6,990 bases of DNA from JBHENW01 sp046261875 (GTDB taxonomy: Bacteria > Acidobacteriota > Thermoanaerobaculia > UBA5066 > Gp7-AA6): NCBI GenBank assembly GCA_046261875.1, contig JBHENW010000087.1:1-6990 (forward strand). The letters are read 5' to 3'. Positions 1-4,456 of the stretch are shown here, one piece after another. Numbering within the stretch: position 1 is the first letter of the stretch; each line of letters opens with the position of its first letter. Below the pieces are notes generated by a model. It ran no database searches and had not been told where the DNA came from. It worked only from the letters and a program-made list of their open reading frames with translations. The position numbers and the translations under genes were made by a program.

Positions 1-265
1 CCTCCCGCCGGTAGAGGTGGAGCGTGTAAGCCGGCTCGTTTTCCACGAGGATCGAGCCGTGGCGATCGAGGATGTACCCGCGGGGCGCAGTGATCTTCAC
101 CGATCGGATTCGGTTCTCCTCGGAGAGCGTGAAGTAGTGCTCCCCGCGGACGATCTGGATGTACCAGTAACCGGTCGCGAGGAGGGCGAACACCGTGCCC
201 ACGACGACCCGGGCGACCTCGATCCGGCGCGAGAGCTCCCGACGGTTTTCCCGGACTCTCAGCAT
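1..265 (-). CDS. mrdA: Penicillin-binding protein 2 (MrdA), N-terminal part, cut by window edge
   Basis: This is the peptidoglycan transpeptidase of the elongasome, which crosslinks new lateral wall in the periplasm. Only the first 88 codons are present. The translation from the ATG at 265-263 begins MLRVRENRRELSRR, a basic cytoplasmic tail. It is followed by one membrane anchor at about residues 18-38 and then by the start of the PBP dimerisation (pedestal) domain. The diagnostic stretch is SEENRIRSVKI followed by APRGYILDRHGSILVEN at residues 60-76, the conserved PBP2 block of the form RGxIxDRNGxxLAxN. The transpeptidase domain with its catalytic serine lies outside the window. The position directly after mreD is the usual one, and rodA would be expected next. 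No Shine-Dalgarno sequence precedes the ATG; six tandem heptamers abut it instead. Identity is confident from the motif and the context together. Confidence 0.93.
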   Translation of the reverse strand, partial: MLRVRENRRELSRRIEVARVVVGTVFALLATGYWYIQIVRGEHYFTLSEENRIRSVKITAPRGYILDRHGSILVENEPAYTLHLYRRE

Positions 266-318
266 GGAAGTCGGAAGTCGGGAGTCGGGAGTCGGGAGTC
301 GGGAGTCGGAGCGATCAT
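259..318 (-). other. Possible 19-codon coupling ORF across the mreD-mrdA gap
   Basis: An ATG at 318-316 overlaps the mreD stop (ATGA arrangement). It opens a 19-residue frame, MIAPTPDSRLPTPDFRLPC, that runs through the heptamer array and stops with TGA at 261-259, just inside mrdA (ATGCTGA). The geometry would let ribosomes that finish mreD pass through and terminate at the mrdA start. This could explain initiation there without a Shine-Dalgarno sequence. The peptide is simply the translation of the repeat, and such frames often arise by chance because the heptamer has no stop codon in this frame. I treat it as a possible coupling device and not as a functional protein. Confidence 0.2.
266..307. 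repeat. Six tandem heptamers next to the mrdA start codon
   Basis: On the plus strand there are two GGAAGTC units followed by four GGGAGTC units, with an exact period of 7. On the mrdA coding strand they read GACTCCC four times and then GACTTCC twice, followed immediately by ATG. The array fills nearly the whole 49-base gap between mreD and mrdA. The same heptamer family occurs at 1708-1735 and 1781-1808. Confidence 0.95.
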
Positions 319-818
319 CGCAGGCGCCTCAGCCGCCGTTTTTCCCACCACTCGGACCAGGGGAATCGCCATGCCGTCTCGAGGATCCCGGCGGCGGCCC
401 CGGTCGCGGCGGCGCGGGCGAGCGACTCCCAGGAGGCCAGGACGATCGGCTGCTGCATGAGGAGGAAGGCGAGCACCGCCACGATCGCGTCGTTGGCGAT
501 CGAGGCGAGCGCGAGCGCCGCGCCGACGGCCCAAGCCCCTCCGACCATGACGCGAACCGAGACGAGCGCGAGGACGTAACCGATCGCGGCCTTCGCAAAG
601 GCGTTCATCCCGATCAGCTGGTTGGCCAGGCCGTCCTCGAGAAGCCCGGCCGCGGCGCCCGTCAGCACCGCCCGCACGAAGTCGCCGCTCCGCGCCACCG
701 TCGCCGTGGCGATCAGGAACCAGTCGACCGGCCAGGCCCTCCGATAGGAGGAGGCGCCGACGAGGAACTGCAGGGCCGCCGCAGCCGCCAGAAGCAGCAC
801 GATGCGGCGCATCCGCAT
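315..818 (-). CDS. mreD: Rod shape-determining protein MreD
   Basis: A 167-residue inner-membrane protein of the elongasome that is thought to connect MreC with the PBP2/RodA synthase. The sequence is strongly hydrophobic, with likely membrane segments near residues 5-22, 31-45, 48-62, 75-91, 95-120 and 124-146. It ends in a basic tail (EKRRLRRLR). The block GLLEDGLANQLIGMNAFAK at about residues 58-76 matches the most conserved part of MreD, and the length is normal for the family. The ATG at 818-816 shares one base with the mreC stop (TAATG), which indicates translational coupling. A second in-frame ATG lies two codons further (812-810). The location between mreC and mrdA is canonical. Primary conservation in MreD is always low, so the operon position carries much of the weight. 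Confidence 0.92.
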   Translation of the reverse strand: MRMRRIVLLLAAAAALQFLVGASSYRRAWPVDWFLIATATVARSGDFVRAVLTGAAAGLLEDGLANQLIGMNAFAKAAIGYVLALVSVRVMVGGAWAVGAALALASIANDAIVAVLAFLLMQQPIVLASWESLARAAATGAAAGILETAWRFPWSEWWEKRRLRRLR

Positions 819-1702
819 TAATGAACCGCACCCCGCGTTCCTTCCAGAGCCTCCGCCGCCGCGGGAGACGGCGCGAGCACGAGAACGTCGGTCAGCCGCC
901 CGAACGGCGCGGCCGGCCGCACCCGGATTTCCAGGAAGAGGTTGCCGCCCCGCGCGACTTCCGCGACGCGCCCGATGAGGACCCCGCGAGGATAGATGCC
1001 GTCGATGCCCGCGGACTCGATGACGTCGCCGGCCCGGACACGGGAGGAGGTCGGCACGTTGTTGAGCCGCAGCGCCCCCCTCCCGTCCCCGCGGACGACA
1101 CCGAGCTCGCCGGTGCGCACGATCCGCGCGCCCGCGGCCGCGGATGCGTCCAGGAGAAGCTGCGCGCGCGAGATCCGGGCGCCCGCCGCGACGACCCGTC
1201 CGACGAGACCCTCCGGGACCGCGATGGGCGAGCCGGCCACGACGCCGCGGCCGCGGCCCGCCCCGATGACCGCGCTCTGCAGACCGGCGCGACTCTGCAT
1301 CAACAGGACCGGAGCGCTGGTGACGATCCGCGGCAGCGCTTCGGCGGAGGTCAGGAGCCGGCTCTCGCGGGTGAGCTGCTCCAGCTCGGCCCGTAGGCGG
1401 AAGAGCTCCCGGTTCCGCTGCTCCAGGGTCTCCTTCAGCCGCGCGTTCTCGGAGCGCGCCCGCAGGCTCGACGCGACCTGGTCCGCCCCGCTGCTCGCGG
1501 CCCGCGACAGGGAGGCCAGCACGCGCGCCAGGGGCTCCGCGGCCGCGAGCACCCATGTCTGGAGAACCGTCCCCCGCCCTCCGCGCGCGGGCGCCTGGGC
1601 GGAGAGGAGGAGCACGCAGGAGAGGAGGACCGTAGCGAGGACCGCCCCGCCGCGGCGCGGCCGGCTGAGCGCGATCTCCGTCCGGGGGTTGGCGAGTCTC
1701 AT
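818..1702 (-). CDS. mreC: Rod shape-determining protein MreC
   Basis: A bitopic membrane protein of 294 residues that organises the elongasome in the periplasm and contacts PBP2. Its order is a short basic cytoplasmic tail (residues 1-18), a membrane helix at about 19-36, a coiled coil at about 84-118 (ENARLKETLEQRNRELFRLR) and a two-lobed beta domain at about 122-277. The beta domain includes the family-typical segment SAGIDGIYPRGVLIGRV at 229-245. A short Ala/Pro-rich tail follows. The length fits ordinary MreC (about 270-370). The ATG at 1702 is the only reasonable start: an in-frame TGA lies a short distance upstream, and no other ATG, GTG or TTG intervenes. No Shine-Dalgarno sequence is visible before it, and a heptamer array lies 5 bases upstream. 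The gene overlaps mreD by one base. Confidence 0.96.
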   Translation of the reverse strand: MRLANPRTEIALSRPRRGGAVLATVLLSCVLLLSAQAPARGGRGTVLQTWVLAAAEPLARVLASLSRAASSGADQVASSLRARSENARLKETLEQRNRELFRLRAELEQLTRESRLLTSAEALPRIVTSAPVLLMQSRAGLQSAVIGAGRGRGVVAGSPIAVPEGLVGRVVAAGARISRAQLLLDASAAAGARIVRTGELGVVRGDGRGALRLNNVPTSSRVRAGDVIESAGIDGIYPRGVLIGRVAEVARGGNLFLEIRVRPAAPFGRLTDVLVLAPSPAAAEALEGTRGAVH

Positions 1703-1707
1703 GGAAC

Positions 1708-1735
1708 GGGAGTCGAGAGTCGAAAGTCGATAGTC
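1708..1735. repeat. Four diverged heptamers upstream of mreC
   Basis: The plus-strand units are GGGAGTC, GAGAGTC, GAAAGTC and GATAGTC at an exact period of 7. The core AGTCG is constant and the second and third bases vary. The array ends 5 bases from the mreC ATG, where a ribosome binding site would normally lie. Its orientation is the same as the array next to mrdA. Confidence 0.9.
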
Positions 1736-1780
1736 GAAGGAAGATCACTCGGGGAAGGCGCGAGAGTTGCTCTACTCCTC

Positions 1781-1808
1781 GACTCCCGACTCACGACTTC
1801 CGACTTCC
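1781..1808. repeat. Four heptamers just downstream of mreB, inverted orientation
   Basis: The plus-strand units are GACTCCC, GACTCAC, GACTTCC and GACTTCC with an exact period of 7. The array is the reverse complement in type of the arrays at 266-307 and 1708-1735. It ends 3 bases before the mreB stop codon. Confidence 0.9.
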
Positions 1809-1811
1809 GGT

Positions 1812-2837
1812 TCACGTGATCGAAATCTTCCGCAGCAGATCCATGTCGGTGAGCATCGCGCCGGTGCCGAGCACGACGGAGGCGAGGGGATCTTCGGCGT
1901 AGGAGATGGGCAGGCCGGTCTCCTCCCGCAGCCGGCGGTCCAGGTTGCGCAGCAGGCTCCCGCCGCCCGTGATGATGATGCCCTTGTCCATGATGTCCGC
2001 CGAAAGCTCCGGCGGGGTCCGCTCGAGGGCCACGCGGACGCTCTCGACGATCGCGGCAACGACCTCGGCGAGCGCTTCGCGGACCTCTTCGTCGGTCAGT
2101 AGGAGCGTCTTCGGCACGCCCTCGACGAGATCCCGCCCCTTGATCTCCATCGTGATCGGCTCGTCGAGCGGGTGCGCCGATCCAATCTCGATCTTGATCT
2201 GCTCCGCCGTGCGCTCGCCGATGAGCAGGTTGTACTTGCGCTTGACGTACTGGATGATCGCCTCGTCCATCTCGTTCGAAGCGATCCGGACCGACCGGCT
2301 GTAGACGATGCCGGCCAGCGAGATGACCGCGACGTCCGTCGTGCCGCCGCCGATGTCCACGATCATGTTGCCGGCGGGCTCGGTGATCGGCAGCCCGGCG
2401 CCGATCGCGGCAGCCATGGCCTGCTCGATGATGAAGACTTCCGATGCCCCGGCGCGGAGCGCGGAGTCCTGGACCGCGCGCTTCTCGACCTGGGTGATGC
2501 CGGAAGGGACCGAGATCACGATGCGCGGGCGGACGAAGAGGGAGCGGCCGTGCGCTTTCTTGATGAAGTGATCGAGCATCTTCTCGGTCACCTCGAAGTC
2601 CGCGATGACCCCGTCCTTCATCGGCCGGATCGCGACGATGTTGCCCGGCGTGCGTCCGACCATCTCCTTCGCTTCCGTGCCCACCGCTTCGACCCGGTTC
2701 GTCACGTTGTTCACGGCGACGATCGAGGGCTCGCGGACGATGATTCCTTTCCCGCGGGCGAAGACGAGGGTGTTGGCGGTGCCGAGGTCCACGGCGAGGT
2801 CGTTGGAAAAGACGGAGAAAAGGGATTTCAGCGCCAA
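1812..2837 (-). CDS. mreB: Rod shape-determining protein MreB (bacterial actin)
   Basis: An ATP-dependent actin-like protein that forms filaments on the inner face of the membrane and guides lateral wall synthesis. From the TTG at 2837 the protein has 341 residues, the usual MreB length. The N-terminal ALKSLFSVFSNDL resembles the membrane-binding amphipathic start of E. coli MreB (FSNDL is shared). Nucleotide motifs are phosphate-1 VDLGTANT at 16-23, IEQAMAAAIGAG at 137-148 (the segment carrying the catalytic glutamate, normally IEEPMAAAIGAG), phosphate-2 VDIGGGTTDV at 160-169 and the adenosine motif ITGGGSLLRNLDRRL at 289-303. An ATG at 2894 in the same frame would add 19 unrelated residues and overlap the upstream gene. 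TTG follows GGAGGT and gives the family N-terminus, so I prefer it; a CTG two codons later is a weaker option. The stop codon lies inside the inverted-repeat element. Confidence 0.97.
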   Translation of the reverse strand: MALKSLFSVFSNDLAVDLGTANTLVFARGKGIIVREPSIVAVNNVTNRVEAVGTEAKEMVGRTPGNIVAIRPMKDGVIADFEVTEKMLDHFIKKAHGRSLFVRPRIVISVPSGITQVEKRAVQDSALRAGASEVFIIEQAMAAAIGAGLPITEPAGNMIVDIGGGTTDVAVISLAGIVYSRSVRIASNEMDEAIIQYVKRKYNLLIGERTAEQIKIEIGSAHPLDEPITMEIKGRDLVEGVPKTLLLTDEEVREALAEVVAAIVESVRVALERTPPELSADIMDKGIIITGGGSLLRNLDRRLREETGLPISYAEDPLASVVLGTGAMLTDMDLLRKISIT

Positions 2838-2840
2838 ATG

Positions 2841-2846
2841 ACCTCC
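2841..2846 (-). promoter_or_regulatory. Ribosome binding site GGAGGT that sets the mreB TTG start
   Basis: GGAGGT on the minus strand lies 3 bases before the TTG at 2837. The spacing is short, but the gene upstream (ATG at 4305) has the same GGAGGT only 2 bases before its start. This supports TTG over the ATG at 2894, which has no such site. Confidence 0.6.
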
Positions 2847-2865
2847 AGGCGGCGTAACGTCATGC

Positions 2866-4305
2866 TCAGAGCGCTTCCACGAAAACCCGCACACGCCGCA
2901 CGGTCTCGTTCCCGGCCGCGTCGACGGACTTGATCACGAGCATCGCATAGCCTTCGTTGTCGATCGTAATCGTCTTCTTGAAGGAGCCGTCGTTCTCCAC
3001 GTCGGCCGGCTCCGCGTTCACGGTGACGATCGCGCCGGGCTCCGTGCGGCCGAAGATCAGGAACAGGTTTCCCATCTGCTGCGGGGCGGAGACGGCGAGC
3101 GCCGGAGGGCTCATGTCCCCGATCCCGGAGCGGGGCGGCTCCGTGAGCATCTTGAAGCGGCGCACCAGCCCCCAGTCCGACGAGACGTCCTGCCGGTCGA
3201 TCGCCGCGACACGCCAGAAGTAGGAGCCCTCCCGGGACACCTTGACGCGCGCCTGCGGCTCCGTGCGGTCGTCCAGGTCCACCTCGGTCGCGTCCGGCAC
3301 GAAGAGCCGTGAGCGGGAGATCTGGATCCGATATCGGACGGCCTCCGGCACCCTCGACCACTTCAGCTCGATCTGGTCGCCGGTCTTCAGGTCGTAGATC
3401 CGGTTGTCGGCGGGCAGCAGGGGCTGCGGCGAATCGGGGAGCACGACCTTCGCGGAGATCGTGCCGGTCTTCGCGCCCGCCGTGACGCTCTCCCTGTCCG
3501 ACAACTGGACGGTCTCCTTGCCCGTGGACACCGTGGTCTGCCCGCGGAAAGTCGTCACCTCGGTGCGCTCGCCGATCTCGACGTCCACGTTGACGCGGGA
3601 TTCCTGCCCGACGGAGGCCGTCGCCGCGTCGGTCGCGATCGTCGAAGTCCCCGCGGCCGTGTACACGCTGACCGCGCCGGAGACCATCTTGACCTGGCTG
3701 CCGCTCGACTCGGAGGACGCCGGCCGCCGCACCTCGAAGAGAGAGCCGGGGCGGATCGTATAGAGCGTTCCGTCGGTGAACATGATCTCGGCCGAGCCCG
3801 TGCGGCCCGTCTTGATGAAGTCGCCGTCGAAAAGCGCTTGACGCTGCCGCGCCGGATCGAACGTGGAGCGGCCCGCGCTCTGGAGCGAGACGTCCCCCTC
3901 GACGAAGATCAACGATGCGTCGCCGGTCTCTTCTCCGCCCGCCCCGCCGAGCGCGCGCCGCGAATAGGACTGCGACTCGACGGCGAGGCGGAAAGCGTCC
4001 TCGAACGTCTTGCCCGTGAACGCCGTCTCGGCGCGAGCGAGGTAGTCGCGTGCCTGCGCGACGTGCGAGCCCGGACGGGTCGCGGAGCCGGACGTCGAAG
4101 CGCGGGCGAGGAGGGTCCGGGCGTTGGTGATCTCGGCCTGCGCGCGCTGCTCCGGGGAGAGGCGCGTGCGGGTGTACACGAAATAGCTGATGCCGGCCGT
4201 CGCGAGCAGGAGCACCAGGATCAATATCCACTGGCGGATCTTCTGGATGGAGATGACGAACCAGTCCAGGTCCGTCGCCTGCTGCTCGGACTTCCCCTTG
4301 GACAT
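2866..4305 (-). CDS. Membrane-anchored FecR-domain protein with Fn3-like and Ig-like domains
   Basis: A 479-residue protein of unknown specific role. A cytoplasmic N-terminus (about 24 residues) leads to one membrane helix at about 25-44 (WILILVLLLATAGISYFVY). Next comes a helical, TPR-like stretch at about 50-118 rich in Ala/Arg. A FecR-type beta domain covers about 130-275, with the recognisable core GDFIKTGRTGSAEIMFTDGT followed by LYTIRPGSLFEV. A fibronectin-like domain at about 295-388 contains ELKWSRVPEAVRYRIQIS and YFWRVAAID. A C-terminal Ig-like module at about 400-478 contains GRTEPGAIVTVN and ends VDAAGNETVRRVRVFVEAL. Everything after the helix should be periplasmic. Unlike the classical FecR anti-sigma regulator, there is no sigma-factor gene beside it. 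It is the first gene of the mre cluster, 28 bases before mreB. Inference: a structural or sensing envelope protein coordinated with wall elongation. The start at 4305 has GGAGGT directly upstream and no nearby in-frame alternative. Confidence 0.85.
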   Translation of the reverse strand: MSKGKSEQQATDLDWFVISIQKIRQWILILVLLLATAGISYFVYTRTRLSPEQRAQAEITNARTLLARASTSGSATRPGSHVAQARDYLARAETAFTGKTFEDAFRLAVESQSYSRRALGGAGGEETGDASLIFVEGDVSLQSAGRSTFDPARQRQALFDGDFIKTGRTGSAEIMFTDGTLYTIRPGSLFEVRRPASSESSGSQVKMVSGAVSVYTAAGTSTIATDAATASVGQESRVNVDVEIGERTEVTTFRGQTTVSTGKETVQLSDRESVTAGAKTGTISAKVVLPDSPQPLLPADNRIYDLKTGDQIELKWSRVPEAVRYRIQISRSRLFVPDATEVDLDDRTEPQARVKVSREGSYFWRVAAIDRQDVSSDWGLVRRFKMLTEPPRSGIGDMSPPALAVSAPQQMGNLFLIFGRTEPGAIVTVNAEPADVENDGSFKKTITIDNEGYAMLVIKSVDAAGNETVRRVRVFVEAL

Positions 4306-4307
4306 AA

Positions 4308-4313
4308 ACCTCC
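4308..4313 (-). promoter_or_regulatory. Ribosome binding site of the FecR-domain gene
   Basis: GGAGGT on the minus strand ends 2 bases before the ATG at 4305. It is a full match to the anti-16S consensus with unusually tight spacing. Confidence 0.6.
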
Positions 4314-4329
4314 GGAATTGTGGGACTTA

Positions 4330-4356
4330 CCAGCTTCGCTTATAGCACACTGCTGG
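4330..4356. repeat. Small interrupted dyad over the leftward -10
   Basis: CCAGC (4330-4334) is matched by GCTGG (4352-4356). Between them GCT TAT AGC (4338-4346) forms a smaller dyad. The dyad covers the leftward -10-like element, so it could be an operator, but at 5 and 3 base pairs it may be chance. Confidence 0.2.
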
Positions 4357-4367
4357 ATTCCACCATT
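4339..4367 (-). promoter_or_regulatory. Putative leftward promoter for the FecR-mre operon
   Basis: On the minus strand TGCTATAAG (4347-4339) is an extended -10 (TGn plus TATAAG, one base off TATAAT), in a locally AT-richer spot of a very GC-rich region. The -35 position at 17-base spacing reads AATGGT (4367-4362), a poor match. The element lies 33 bases upstream of the FecR gene start, leaving a short leader. It would be the only obvious promoter for the whole minus-strand cluster. Confidence 0.4.
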
Positions 4368-4411
4368 GTACGCGGAACTGCGGAAATCCGGCCGTTCGGG
4401 CGGGAAGTCGC

Positions 4412-4420
4412 TGCTATAGT
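4412..4420 (+). promoter_or_regulatory. Putative rightward extended -10 promoter for ppiD-ruvA
   Basis: TGCTATAGT is a TGn extended -10 with TATAGT (4415-4420), one base off TATAAT. No good -35 is seen at 16-18 bases, which is usual for extended -10 promoters. Transcription would begin near 4427, about 30 bases before the ppiD ATG, leaving room for its ribosome binding site. Confidence 0.45.
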
Positions 4421-4439
4421 CGCGCGTTCGCATTCGGCG

Positions 4440-4448
4440 AGGGAGAGG
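4440..4448 (+). promoter_or_regulatory. Ribosome binding site of ppiD
   Basis: The purine-rich AGGGAGAGG ends 8 bases before the ATG at 4457, a normal spacing. It favours 4457 over the second in-frame ATG at 4469. Confidence 0.6.
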
Positions 4449-4456
4449 TCGTTCCC

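Larger units (their letters stand above)
1704..1813. repeat. Long imperfect inverted repeat spanning the mreB-mreC gap
   Basis: The two facing heptamer arrays (1708-1735 and 1781-1808) are complementary over 28 positions. In the register that aligns their ends I count 21 Watson-Crick pairs, 3 G-U pairs and 4 mismatches, around a 45-base centre. Beyond one bulged base the stem continues for four more pairs, GAAC (1813-1810 on the minus strand) with GTTC (1707-1704). In the mRNA this hairpin would begin in the mreB stop codon and close one base before the mreC ATG. It could be a translational or mRNA-stability control element, or the remnant of a mobile palindromic repeat. The function is inferred, not shown. 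Confidence 0.6.

Noticed and set aside
266..307. The tandem array considered as a CRISPR or as a coding repeat (TPDSRLP)
   Set aside because: Units are 7 bases with no spacers, so it is not CRISPR. The peptide repeat is just the 21-base translation cycle of the heptamer, and the array lies in gaps between well-defined genes.
195..821. Plus-strand open frames at 17-460, 195-821, 821-1396 and 996-1733
   Set aside because: All are antisense to mrdA, mreD or mreC, Arg/Pro/Ser-rich and without motifs; they reflect GC-skewed codon positions on the real strand.
315..1748. A single 477-codon minus-strand frame covering mreC and mreD
   Set aside because: Its first part is mreC read out of frame (Arg/Gly/Pro-rich). 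Only the last 167 codons, the mreD frame from 818, look like a real protein. It is not a fusion.
1736..1780. Rho-independent terminator between mreB and mreC
   Set aside because: The large stem has a 45-base centre, many mismatches and no following U-run, and mreC follows at once. A small AGAG-TTG-CTCT hairpin in the centre is only 4 base pairs.
2828..4231. A 467-codon minus-strand frame over the FecR gene
   Set aside because: It is in another frame of the same strand and has an Arg/Asp/Gly-rich composition with no domains. The overlapping frame at 2866-4305 has a membrane helix and three recognisable domains.
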